A DNA stretch of 61,272 nt from Oscillospiraceae bacterium (GCA_015067545.1 SVMG01000010.1:1-61272); one strand, 5' to 3'; positions 41,868 through 49,550 are shown, numbered from the stretch's first letter. The notes: generated from the sequence alone by a model not told the origin. Numbers and translations: made by a program.

Positions 41868-43244
41868 ATGGAAAAACCAAGCAATGCATTAAAAGAAAAC
41901 AAAATGGGCACGATGCCCCTGGGCAAGCTGCTCGTCAATATGGCCGTTCCCATGGTGATCGCCATGCTGGTGCAGGCCCTTTATAACGTGGTGGACAGCC
42001 TGTATGTCTCCCGTATTTCCGAAAGTGCGGTGACAGCTCTGAGTCTGGCCTTCCCGGTGCAGAATATTCAGATCGGCTTTGCCACCGGTATCGGCGTAGG
42101 TGTGAACTCCATCCTGTCCAAATCTCTGGGTGAGGGAAATCAGGAAAATGCCAACCGCTCCGCCGGTAACGGCATGGTGCTGGTGGGCATTGTGGCAGTG
42201 GTGTTTATTCTATTCGGTGCGTTTGCCACCCGGCCCTTCTTCCAGATGCAGTCCAGTGTGCAGGAAACCGTGGACGGCGGTGTGGCTTATTTAAGTATCT
42301 GTTGTATGCTCAGCCTGGGTATCTTTGTGGAAGTGCTGGGCGAGCGGCTGCTGCAGGCATCCGGACGGACAGCCTACACTCTGCTGACCCAAGGCACCGG
42401 CGCGGTGACGAATATCATTCTTGACCCGGTATTTATTTTCGGCTTTGAGCCATTGGGCATTCCTGCTATGGGCCTGGCCGGCGCAGCCGTCGCAACGGTG
42501 ATCGGCCAGTGGCTGGCGGCAATCCTGGCGGTGATATTCAATCTCAAGTGCAACCCGGATGTGCAGTTTGGCTTCAAGTATTTCAAGGTGAAAAAGGAAA
42601 CCATGAGGCCGATTTTGACGGTGGGCATCCCCTCTGTCATCATGGTGGCCATTGGTTCTGTGATGAACTTCTCCATGAATCAGATCCTGCAGGGCTTCAG
42701 CGAGACCGCCACCGGCGTATTCGGTATCTATTTCAAGCTGCAAAGCTTCTTCTTTATGCCCCTGTTTGGCATCAACAATGCCACCATCTCCATCATGGCC
42801 TACAACTATGGCGCCCGGGATCCCAAGCGGATCATGGGTACACTGAAGCGGGTCGTGATCACAGATGTGGTGATTATGCTGATCGGACTTGCGGCATTTC
42901 AGTTCCTGCCGGATCTGCTGCTGGGTATGTTCAATCCCTCCGACGAATTTCTGCGCATTGGCCGGGGCGCGCTGCGGACCATCAGTCTGGCGTTCCCGCT
43001 GGCGGCCATTGGCATTTCTGTCAGTGCCAGCTTTCAGGCGTTGGGTGACGGCATTTATTCCACCATCACATCCTTGTGCCGACAGATGCTGGTACTGCTG
43101 CCGGCAGCCTATCTGCTGAGCCTGACTGGGGAAGTCACCATGGTCTGGTGGGCTTACCCCATTGCGGAATGCATCAGCGTTTTTGTGACGCTGTTCCTCT
43201 TCTCCCGGATCTATAAAAAGAAGATCAAGCCTTTGACCGTATAA
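41868..43244 (+). CDS. MATE family efflux transporter
   Basis: A cation-coupled multidrug/toxin exporter in the membrane. The ATG at 41868 follows GAAAGG; an in-frame ATG 30 bases upstream has no site. The 458 residues form about twelve membrane helices in two halves. The MATE-like start reads GKLLVNMAVPMVIAMLVQAL and continues YNVVDSLYVSRISESAVTAL. The second half begins near PILTVGIPSVIMVAIGSVMN. The loops and the lack of any added domain place it in the DinF/NorM-like clostridial group. Substrate is not predictable. Confidence 0.93.
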   Translation: MEKPSNALKENKMGTMPLGKLLVNMAVPMVIAMLVQALYNVVDSLYVSRISESAVTALSLAFPVQNIQIGFATGIGVGVNSILSKSLGEGNQENANRSAGNGMVLVGIVAVVFILFGAFATRPFFQMQSSVQETVDGGVAYLSICCMLSLGIFVEVLGERLLQASGRTAYTLLTQGTGAVTNIILDPVFIFGFEPLGIPAMGLAGAAVATVIGQWLAAILAVIFNLKCNPDVQFGFKYFKVKKETMRPILTVGIPSVIMVAIGSVMNFSMNQILQGFSETATGVFGIYFKLQSFFFMPLFGINNATISIMAYNYGARDPKRIMGTLKRVVITDVVIMLIGLAAFQFLPDLLLGMFNPSDEFLRIGRGALRTISLAFPLAAIGISVSASFQALGDGIYSTITSLCRQMLVLLPAAYLLSLTGEVTMVWWAYPIAECISVFVTLFLFSRIYKKKIKPLTV

Positions 43245-43249
43245 AGAAG

Positions 43250-43280
43250 CGGCCTGCTGAATTTCAGCAGGCCGTGTTTT
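43250..43280. terminator. Terminator between the MATE gene and the rhomboid-like gene
   Basis: CGGCCTGCTGA and TCAGCAGGCCG form an 11-base-pair stem followed by TGTTTTT on the plus strand. The genes converge here, so it may also act on the minus strand, where the trailing sequence (CTTCTTTAT) has fewer T. Confidence 0.8.
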
Positions 43281-44218
43281 TATTCCACATGGGTATGATT
43301 GTTGATATGCTCGATGCAGTAGCAATGGTAGCCCTGGCACCGGGAGCAGTAGCGGAATTCCATATTGGGATCGTCCACATCGGTGATGCCGCAGACGGTG
43401 CATTTGTGGGTAAAATCCTCCTTTTTAGGTGCAGGGCGGTATGGTCCGGCAGTTTCAAACCGGATCACTTTGGGGCCTTGGGCTTTTGCAGGCTTTTTCC
43501 GAAACAGCCGGGAAAGCTTCAGCCGCCAGGTCAGAGGGAGGATGTTGACGATATCCGTGCCTGTGAACAGGAAATAATTGGCCAGTGCCACAAGGGGGAA
43601 CAGACAGTGGGGGAACAGGCCGATGCTTGCCAAATTGTAAACCTCAATGGCGGTCAGCACCAGGTAGATCAGTGCGATCAGCCATGCCTTGACGGGGATG
43701 AGGAAGAAGATCATAAACTGGCTGTCCGGATGGGTAGTGGCGAAGGTGAGGATCAGACTCAAATGCAGATAATAGGCCATCTGCCAGTAGACAGGAAGCA
43801 CATTGGTCAAATAGACATATTCTGCCTGGGTGATCGCACCCTCCGGGACGATGGGGCAGAAGATCATTGCGAAAATATCCATCAAAAGCACGCCGGAAAA
43901 ATAGAACATGTTGAATTTCAGCGTGCCCATACTCAGCTCCACATGCCTGCCCAGCATATAGAAAAAGTACAGGAAGATCAGCTCCAAAAAGCCGTCCCCG
44001 GACTGGGTGAAAACATAGGTCACCAGCCGCCATACCTGACCTTGAAGGATCTTTGTTTTATCAAAGCACAGCAGTTCGTAAAGCACGCCGCCGCCGTTGA
44101 TCATGGACATCAAAATGACAATGGCATTGCCCAGGGCAATGTACAGCATCAAATTGGGGATACCCTTGTCACGGTTGCGCAGGCAGAACCGGTTGAATCG
44201 GGTGCGAAGATTTTTCAT
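43280..44218 (-). CDS. Rhomboid-like membrane protein with C-terminal zinc ribbon
   Basis: The ATG at 44218 is 6 bases after GAGGAGG; the ATG at 44221 is the alternative. The 312 residues show about six hydrophobic segments, with GQVWRLVTYVFTQSGDGFLE near 60-80 (a rhomboid-family WRxxTYxF feature) and HVELSMGTLKFNMFYFSGVL near 92-112. The catalytic GxSG serine and the late His of active rhomboid proteases are not apparent, so this looks like an inactive, Derlin-type relative. From about 270 there is a Cys/His-rich end, CTVCGITDVDDPNMEFRYCS and then RCQGYHCYCIEHINNHTH, which probably binds one or two zinc ions. Function unknown. Confidence 0.75.
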   Translation of the reverse strand: MKNLRTRFNRFCLRNRDKGIPNLMLYIALGNAIVILMSMINGGGVLYELLCFDKTKILQGQVWRLVTYVFTQSGDGFLELIFLYFFYMLGRHVELSMGTLKFNMFYFSGVLLMDIFAMIFCPIVPEGAITQAEYVYLTNVLPVYWQMAYYLHLSLILTFATTHPDSQFMIFFLIPVKAWLIALIYLVLTAIEVYNLASIGLFPHCLFPLVALANYFLFTGTDIVNILPLTWRLKLSRLFRKKPAKAQGPKVIRFETAGPYRPAPKKEDFTHKCTVCGITDVDDPNMEFRYCSRCQGYHCYCIEHINNHTHVE

Positions 44219-44319
44219 CATGTGCCTCCTCAGTGAAACTTGCCACTATTGTATCATATTTATAGGAAAAGTCTACCACAGAATTGTGAACAATAAAAGA
44301 GAAAAAGGAAGAAAAACAC

Positions 44320-44347
44320 TTGACAAATACAGAAAAACCGATATAAT
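44320..44347 (+). promoter_or_regulatory. metK promoter
   Basis: TTGACA (44320-44325), 16 bases and TATAAT (44342-44347), just before the riboswitch. Confidence 0.9.
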
Positions 44348-44369
44348 AACCTAGCAAACTGCATACAAG

Positions 44370-44460
44370 CCTTATCAAGAGTGGTGGAGGGAACGGCCCG
44401 ATGAAACCCGGCAACCTGCGAAAGTGTGGTGCCAAATCCGGCGGCAAACGAGAGATGAGG
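44370..44460 (+). promoter_or_regulatory. SAM-I (S-box) riboswitch
   Basis: The leader carries the S-box core: CTTATCAAGAG, GGTGGAGGGAACGGCCC, ATGAAACCCGGCAACC and GAGAGATGAGG. The P1 stem pairs CCTTATC (44370-44376) with GATGAGG (44454-44460). S-adenosylmethionine binding would free the terminator at 44471 and stop metK transcription. This is the expected control of SAM synthetase. Confidence 0.96.
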
Positions 44461-44470
44461 ATTCGATATA

Positions 44471-44502
44471 CGCACATCGAGTCCGTCGGTGTGCGGTTTT
44501 TG
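44471..44502 (+). terminator. Riboswitch terminator
   Basis: CGCACATCG (44471-44479) and CGGTGTGCG (44487-44495), with one T-G pair, are followed by TTTTTGTTTT. Confidence 0.9.
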
Positions 44503-44510
44503 TTTTATAG

Positions 44511-44556
44511 TGTCATTGCGAACCAGTGACCCGAGGTCACTGGCTCGGAATGACAA
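44511..44556. repeat. REP-like palindrome inside the metK leader
   Basis: GTCATTGCGA with TCGGAATGAC encloses CCAGTGACC and GGTCACTGG, giving a long, nearly continuous hairpin between the riboswitch terminator and the metK ribosome binding site. Related to the unit at 32128. Confidence 0.7.
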
Positions 44557-44584
44557 GGGCTGATTTAGAGAAAGGAAAAAGACA

Positions 44585-45730
44585 ATGGAAAAAAGACTAT
44601 TTACTTCCGAATGCGTGACCAACGGACACCCCGACAAGGTGGCAGACTCCATTTCTGATGCGATTTTGGATGCCTGCCTTGCCCAAGACCCCAATTCCCG
44701 CGTGGCCTGTGAGACCATGGTCACCACCGATTTCTGCCTGATCTGCGGCGAGATCACCACCAAGGCCAATGTGGATTATGCCGCAGTTGCCCGGGAGGCT
44801 ATTCGCGCCATCGGCTATGTGTACGAGGGCGACGGCTTTGATGCCGATACCGTGGAGATCCAGTGCCGCATCCACACCCAGTCCGCAGATATTGCTCTGG
44901 GCACTAACGACGAAGTGGGCGGTGCAGGTGACCAGGGCATGATGTTCGGCGGTGCTTGCACCCAAACTCCCGAGCTGATGCCCCTGCCTGTGGCCCTGTC
45001 CCGGGCGCTGGCCAATCGCTTGACCGCGTGCATCCACTCCAACGATCTGCTCCGCGCTGACGGCAAGACCCAGGTGAGCGTAGAGTACGATGAGCAGGGT
45101 AATGTGTTGGGTATCGATACTGTGGTGGTGTCCGTTATGCACAGCAAGGACTTTGAAATCGGCGAGCTGCGCCGCTACATCCGTGAGGGCGTCATCGCTC
45201 CCGTGCTGGAAAGCTACGGCTTTGATATTGCCAAGGTTTCCAATATCCACATCAACCCCACCGGCAATTTCGTCATCGGCGGTCCTAACGGCGACACCGG
45301 CCTCACCGGACGGAAGATCATCGTGGATACTTACGGCGGCTACTTCTCCCACGGCGGCGGAGCGTTCTCCGGCAAGGACCCCACCAAGGTGGACCGCAGC
45401 GGTGCATACATTGCCCGTTACATGGCTAAGAATTTGGTTGCCGCTGGTCTGGCTACCCAGGTGCAGGTACAGCTGGCTTACGCCATCGGCGTGGCACAGC
45501 CGGTGTCCGTCCGGGTGGACAGCTACGGTACCGGTGTGATCTCCGATGAGAAGATGACCGAGCTGCTGCGCAAGACTGTGGATCTGACCCCTGCGGGCAT
45601 CATCCGCAAGCTGGATCTGCGCCGGCCCATCTATGCGCCCACGGCGGCAGTTGGACACTTCGGTGTGGAGGGTCGTCCCTGGGAGGAGACCGATCTTGCC
45701 CCTATTTTGAAGGAACTGGCCGGAATTTGA
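44585..45730 (+). CDS. metK: S-adenosylmethionine synthetase
   Basis: Makes SAM from methionine and ATP. The start is preceded by AGAAAGGAAAAAGACA. The 381 residues contain FTSECVTNGHPDKVADSIS with the catalytic His, NDEVGGAGDQGMMFG near 112-126, and the P-loop-like GGGAFSGKDPTKVDRSGAYI near 257. DLRRPIYAPTAAVGHFG lies at the end. All standard motifs are intact, length is normal, and the upstream SAM-I riboswitch gives end-product control. Confidence 0.97.
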   Translation: MEKRLFTSECVTNGHPDKVADSISDAILDACLAQDPNSRVACETMVTTDFCLICGEITTKANVDYAAVAREAIRAIGYVYEGDGFDADTVEIQCRIHTQSADIALGTNDEVGGAGDQGMMFGGACTQTPELMPLPVALSRALANRLTACIHSNDLLRADGKTQVSVEYDEQGNVLGIDTVVVSVMHSKDFEIGELRRYIREGVIAPVLESYGFDIAKVSNIHINPTGNFVIGGPNGDTGLTGRKIIVDTYGGYFSHGGGAFSGKDPTKVDRSGAYIARYMAKNLVAAGLATQVQVQLAYAIGVAQPVSVRVDSYGTGVISDEKMTELLRKTVDLTPAGIIRKLDLRRPIYAPTAAVGHFGVEGRPWEETDLAPILKELAGI

Positions 45731-45738
45731 TAAAAACG

Positions 45739-45770
45739 AAGCAGGTCTGTGAAAACAGACCTGCTTTTAT
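45739..45770 (+). terminator. metK terminator
   Basis: AAGCAGGTCTGT, loop GAAA and ACAGACCTGCTT followed by TTA. Confidence 0.9.
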
Positions 45771-45955
45771 AAACCTTCCCCCGGGGGGAAGGTGCTGAGC
45801 GATAGCGAAGCGGATGAGGAATGCGGGCGATAATCTGTAGAATTCTGGAATGTATAGGCATACTCCAGGCTCTGTTCTGCCGCCGTTCCTCACCCGTCTT
45901 TAAATTCGGCTCATAAGCCGAATTTAAATCCACCCTCCCCCCGGGGGAGGGTGTT
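45771..45955. repeat. MITE-like dispersed repeat, copy 2
   Basis: About 185 bases bounded by ACCTTCCCCCGGGGGGAAGG and CACCCTCCCCCCGGGGGAGG. The interior begins GAGGAATGCGGGCGA and closes GTTCTGCCGCCGTTCCTCAC, and is clearly related to the copy at 33371. It also contains an AAATTCGGCTCATAAGCCGA hairpin. Confidence 0.75.
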
Positions 45956-45961
45956 TGGTAA

Positions 45962-46819
45962 TCAAAACTCCGGAATAAAGGCGGTATCCGCCGAATCGGA
46001 TTCCTGGGTAAAGCCTTCCAAATCGTTGAGGTACATCCAGCTGAGAACAGAATCGTACTCTTCCTGGGTGATTTTCCGATCCATCGGTGCGCGCAGAGTG
46101 CCCATAGGGGTGTACTGGCGCATGAGGCTCACCAGTACCTGTCCGGGGACGAAAGTTTCGCCGATCCAGTCCAGAACCTTCAGAGAATTTTCCACATGGC
46201 CGGGCAGGATCAAGTGGCGAATGATGACACCACGCACCACTTTGTCGCCTTGCCATTGCACAGAACCCACCTGCTTGACCATCTCCTTGATGGCGGCGGT
46301 GGCTATCTCAAAATAGTCAGAAATGCTGGACAGCTCCTTGGAAAGAGTATTGTCGGCATATTTCATGTCGGGAAGATAAATGTCGATTTTTCCCGAAAGA
46401 GAGTGGAGGGTCTCCACCTTTTCGTAGCCACCGCAGTTGTAGACGACGGGAACGCCCAGCGGTGCTTCCAAGGCTGGAAGGATGGTGGGCAAAAATTGTG
46501 TGGGGGTCACCAAATCGATATTTTCCGCCCCCTGGGCGATGAGCTTTTCCATTTCCCGGCGAAGCCCTGTGCTGTCCATAGGCGTGCCGGTGGGCACATG
46601 GCTGATGGCGCCGTTTTGGCAGAATTTGCACCCAAGTGTGCAACCGCCGAAAAAGATCGCACCGCTTCCACCCGGCCCGGCAAGAGCTGGCTCTTCCCAG
46701 TGATGGAGCATGGTTTTGGCAACCAATGCGATGTCCGGGCAACGGCAAAATCCAAATTGACCGGCGGTGCGGTCGATGCCGCATTCCCGGGGACAAAGGG
46801 TGCAGTTGGTGTAGGTCAT
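45962..46819 (-). CDS. Radical SAM protein related to PflX-type activase-like enzymes
   Basis: The ATG at 46819 lies 8 bases after AAAGGA; the upstream open frame runs through a dispersed repeat. The 285-residue product has an N-terminal Cys cluster (CTLCPRECGIDRTAGQFGFC) and then the radical-SAM motif GCTLGCKFCQN near residue 62-72, in which three Cys hold the iron-sulfur cluster that cleaves SAM. PVVYNCGGYEKVETL and IDIYLPDMKYADN follow, as in COG1313/PflX-like proteins sometimes called pyruvate formate-lyase activases. The true substrate of that group is not certain. No partner glycyl-radical enzyme lies beside it. Confidence 0.88.
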   Translation of the reverse strand: MTYTNCTLCPRECGIDRTAGQFGFCRCPDIALVAKTMLHHWEEPALAGPGGSGAIFFGGCTLGCKFCQNGAISHVPTGTPMDSTGLRREMEKLIAQGAENIDLVTPTQFLPTILPALEAPLGVPVVYNCGGYEKVETLHSLSGKIDIYLPDMKYADNTLSKELSSISDYFEIATAAIKEMVKQVGSVQWQGDKVVRGVIIRHLILPGHVENSLKVLDWIGETFVPGQVLVSLMRQYTPMGTLRAPMDRKITQEEYDSVLSWMYLNDLEGFTQESDSADTAFIPEF

Positions 46820-46848
46820 AAGATTCATCCTTTTTTCAAATGGGCAAC

Positions 46849-47007
46849 AAAGCCTTCCCCTGGGGGAAGGTGGCCGAGCATAGCGAGGTCGGATGAGGGT
46901 AGTTACTGCGACGCAAGTCGCAAAAAGGCGTTTCTGCCTTCGGCAGGGTTCACCCTCATCCGTCACCACCTGTCGGTGGCGACACCTTCCCCCAGGGGAA
47001 GGCTTTT
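46849..47007. repeat. MITE-like dispersed repeat, copy 3
   Basis: About 160 bases with near-perfect inverted ends: AAAGCCTTCCCCTGGGGGAA at the left matches TTCCCCCAGGGGAAGGCTTT at the right. The interior (TCGGATGAGGG ... CACCCTCATCC) is also inverted. It lies between divergently transcribed genes and contributes a false upstream extension to both reading frames. Confidence 0.8.
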
Positions 47008-47034
47008 ATTTATACTACCACAACACAGCCGGGG

Positions 47035-47064
47035 TTGCAAGATGGGCAAGCTTCGTGCTATAAT
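47035..47064 (+). promoter_or_regulatory. rlmD promoter
   Basis: TTGCAA (47035-47040), 18 bases and TATAAT (47059-47064), 28 bases before the start. Confidence 0.75.
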
Positions 47065-47092
47065 AAAACAAATGCAGCAAGGAGAAATTGCT

Positions 47093-48442
47093 ATGCTGGA
47101 GAAGAACAAAATTTATGAGGCCCAGATCGTGGACTACACCTCCGAGGGGCAGGGAATTGCCAAGGTGGAGGGCTGCGCGGTGTTCGTGCCCAATGCCATT
47201 GCGGGGGAAATTTGCCGCATCCGCATCGAAAAGGCTGCCAAGACCTGGGCATCGGGCAAAATCGTGGAGATCATGGAGAGATCAGAGCATCGCATCAACC
47301 GGGCGTGCCCGGTGGCGAAGCTCTGCGGCGGCTGCGCCTTTCACCATATGGACTATGAAGAAGAGACCCGGATGAAAGCTGAGCGTGTCCGCACCTGTTT
47401 GAACCGCATTGGCGGCGAAAATCTTCCCAATGTGCCGATCATGGCCGCGCCCACCTGTGAGGGCTATCGGAACAAGGCGCAGTACCCCGTTTCCGTGAAA
47501 AAGGGCAAGGCCATTGCCGGATTTTACCGGGCGGGAAGCCATGACGTGGTGGAGAATCAGCGCTGTCTGATTTTGCCCCCGGAGAGCGATGCAGTCAAGG
47601 ATATTGTTATAGATTATGTAAACCAATATCGGGTGATGCCCTATGATGAAAAGACCCACAAGGGGCTTCTGCGGCATATTTACGTGCGCCGGGGCACGGT
47701 GTCCGGACAGATTCTGGTGTGCCTGGTGCTGAACGGACGGCGGCTTCCCAAGCCGGAGGTGCTGATCCAGCGGCTGAAGAAAGTGCCCGGATTTACCACT
47801 TTGGTGGTGTCCGTGAATACGAAAGTGGGCAACTCCGTGCTGGGTGACGAATTTATCACCCTTTACGGCCCGGGGTATATTGAGGATACCCTGTGCGGAT
47901 TGAATTTCCGCCTGTCGCCCCGGTCATTCTACCAGGTGAATCACCACCAGGCTCAGCGGCTGTACGAGGCGGCTATTGCGTGTGCGGAAATCACAAAAAA
48001 CGACACGGTTTTGGATCTATACTGTGGCGTGGGTACGATTACCCTGGCCATGGCCAAGGCGGCGGGGAAGGTCATCGGTGTGGAGGTCATCCCCCAGGCG
48101 GTGGAGGACGCCAAGGATAACGCGGCGCGCAACGGCATCGAAAATGCGGAATTTTTCTGCGGTGATGCAGGCCAGGCGGCATTGGAACTGGAAAGGCAGG
48201 GCATCCGGGCGGATGTTGTGGTGGTCGACCCGCCGAGAAAGGGCTTGAACGCAGATACCATTGAGGCGCTTTCCCGTTTTGCCCCCCGGCGGATCGTGTA
48301 TGTTTCCTGCGACCCGGCGACCCTGGCCCGGGACGTGGCACTCCTGAAGGAACGTGGCTACCAACTGAAAGATGCCATCGCCGCAGACCTATTCCCACGG
48401 TGCGCGCACGTCGAAACGCTCGTTTGTCTCACTCGAAAATGA
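47093..48442 (+). CDS. rlmD: 23S rRNA (uracil-5-)-methyltransferase, RlmD/RumA family
   Basis: Transfers a methyl group from SAM to C5 of a uridine in 23S rRNA. The ATG at 47093 follows AAGGAG by 8 bases and gives 449 residues; the frame is open 299 codons further upstream but passes through unrelated sequence and a repeat. An N-terminal TRAM domain (KNKIYEAQIVDYTSEGQGIA) is followed by the iron-sulfur cluster Cys set CPVAKLCGGC. The SAM site DLYCGVGTITLAMA, VVDPPRKG and catalytic YVSCDPATLARD follow. The protein ends RCAHVETLVCLTRK. From that last codon stretch the DNA turns AT-rich, and the same 3' end with its flank is repeated at 49413. Confidence 0.94.
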   Translation: MLEKNKIYEAQIVDYTSEGQGIAKVEGCAVFVPNAIAGEICRIRIEKAAKTWASGKIVEIMERSEHRINRACPVAKLCGGCAFHHMDYEEETRMKAERVRTCLNRIGGENLPNVPIMAAPTCEGYRNKAQYPVSVKKGKAIAGFYRAGSHDVVENQRCLILPPESDAVKDIVIDYVNQYRVMPYDEKTHKGLLRHIYVRRGTVSGQILVCLVLNGRRLPKPEVLIQRLKKVPGFTTLVVSVNTKVGNSVLGDEFITLYGPGYIEDTLCGLNFRLSPRSFYQVNHHQAQRLYEAAIACAEITKNDTVLDLYCGVGTITLAMAKAAGKVIGVEVIPQAVEDAKDNAARNGIENAEFFCGDAGQAALELERQGIRADVVVVDPPRKGLNADTIEALSRFAPRRIVYVSCDPATLARDVALLKERGYQLKDAIAADLFPRCAHVETLVCLTRK

Positions 48443-48542
48443 GTCAAAATCGGCTAAATATGGGCTAAACAAAGCCGTTTTGAACGATTTTAAGATAAAA
48501 ATTCCAAAAATCGGTGTTCAAAATCAAAAAATGCCCCAATTT
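48405..48542 (+). repeat. Direct repeat A: rlmD 3' end plus conserved flank
   Basis: Bases 48405-48442 encode the last residues of rlmD and the stop; 48443-48542 are non-coding. The unit aligns without gaps to 49413-49550 at about 85% identity (21 differences in 138 by hand count), with the last 38 bases identical. AAAATCG (48446-48452) pairs with CGATTTT (48485-48491). Inside, CGGCT (48451-48455) pairs with AGCCG (48473-48477), partly overlapping the outer stem. Confidence 0.9.
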
Positions 48543-48631
48543 TACGTTGGGACAAATAATGATTTTGAGCGAAACTCGAAACTTCAATTTGCATCAGTTT
48601 GGTATAACATATCGAAAGGAGATTACCCAAA

Positions 48632-49318
48632 TTGACTTATGGAATTATAAAAAACAAAGACGGTTCGACCTATGTGTCACCGATATTTGCTTTGAAATAT
48701 GCAGGTTGGAAATCAGAGGCGATTGTCTTTGATGAAACATTTGAAAAAATCAAAAAGATTGAAATGTGGAATTCTGGTTTTAGTGGAATCCACAGAATTA
48801 TATTTGTGCTTGAAAATGATTTTGACACAAGCGGTGGAGAGTTTGCCGGATATGATTGGGTAATCAACGATAAAGCTCTTTTCAAGGCACTTCGGTCAAA
48901 GAAAGGTGCAAATATAGAGGATTTCCCTTTATTCAAAGAGTATTGCAAGGATATATGCGTGCCTGATCTCTTTGAGATAAAAGATGAGAAAGATATCGCT
49001 GCTCTCGAAGATGTTTCATTTGGATTTCACGATTCCCTCATACAGGAGTATGAGGAAAAGGGCGGCAGTATTGTAATACGCTTTGATACAACGTGGGATT
49101 GCTACATTACCGTAACCTTTGACGGAGTTGTCGAGGCTGACTTCAAAGAAAAAGTAGGTCAGATATTAGAGTCGGAAATCAAGAAAACGGACGAAGGTTT
49201 TTCATTCACGGTATTAGGCGGATTTGCAGGTTGGATTGACGGCTGTGATTACGAGGCCGAGATGAGAGAGCCGTATATCAAGTGCAAAAGAATTTTTTGG
49301 CAAATTGAAATTGCCTAA
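48632..49318 (+). CDS. AT-rich accessory gene of unknown function inside the rlmD cassette
   Basis: A TTG start at 48632 follows GAAAGGAG. The 228-residue product is not recognised. It is soluble, mildly acidic and looks two-domain. The first half runs to about residue 115 (EMWNSGFSGIHRIIFVLEND, FAGYDWVINDKALFKALRSK). The second half contains DVSFGFHDSLIQEYEEKGGS and IVIRFDTTWDCYITVTFDGV, which has the feel of immunity-type or DUF4085-like beta proteins; that likeness is weak. Base composition and codon use are visibly more AT-rich than the genes on either side, pointing to acquisition by transfer. It lies exactly between two direct repeats and has the same orientation as rlmD. Confidence 0.75.
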   Translation: MTYGIIKNKDGSTYVSPIFALKYAGWKSEAIVFDETFEKIKKIEMWNSGFSGIHRIIFVLENDFDTSGGEFAGYDWVINDKALFKALRSKKGANIEDFPLFKEYCKDICVPDLFEIKDEKDIAALEDVSFGFHDSLIQEYEEKGGSIVIRFDTTWDCYITVTFDGVVEADFKEKVGQILESEIKKTDEGFSFTVLGGFAGWIDGCDYEAEMREPYIKCKRIFWQIEIA

Positions 49319-49412
49319 AATATATTTTTGAGAAGATTTACGATAAAAAGTGAGACTTTAAGGTATTACAACCCCCATTTTTCGACCATTTTGAGACCTT
49401 TTGGAGTCTTGA

Positions 49413-49550
49413 CGCACGTCGAGAGTGTCGTTTGTCTGACAAGAAAAAGAGCCAAAATCGCCTTGAAATGGGCAAAATCAAGCCTTTTAGAGCGATTTTG
49501 AGATAAAAATTTCAAAAATCGGTGTTCAAAATCAAAAAATGCCCCAATTT
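49413..49550 (+). repeat. Direct repeat B: second copy of the rlmD 3' end and flank
   Basis: The coding part still reads THVESVVCLTRKRA, clearly derived from an rlmD C-terminus, but there is no methyltransferase before it. Homology may start slightly earlier (GACCTTTT near 49395) in a decayed frame. CAAAATCGC (49453-49461) pairs perfectly with GCGATTTTG (49492-49500). Inside, CTTGA (49462-49466) pairs with TCAAG (49478-49482) around a loop that shares ATGGGC with copy A. Confidence 0.9.

Noticed and set aside
45962..46819. Radical SAM gene as an active partner of a glycyl-radical enzyme
   Set aside because: No glycyl-radical enzyme is nearby, and the Cys layout fits the PflX-like group rather than true activases with two extra clusters.
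46196..47092. 299-codon N-terminal extension of rlmD
   Set aside because: It runs opposite the radical SAM gene and through a dispersed repeat, and the real start at 47093 has a good ribosome binding site and promoter.
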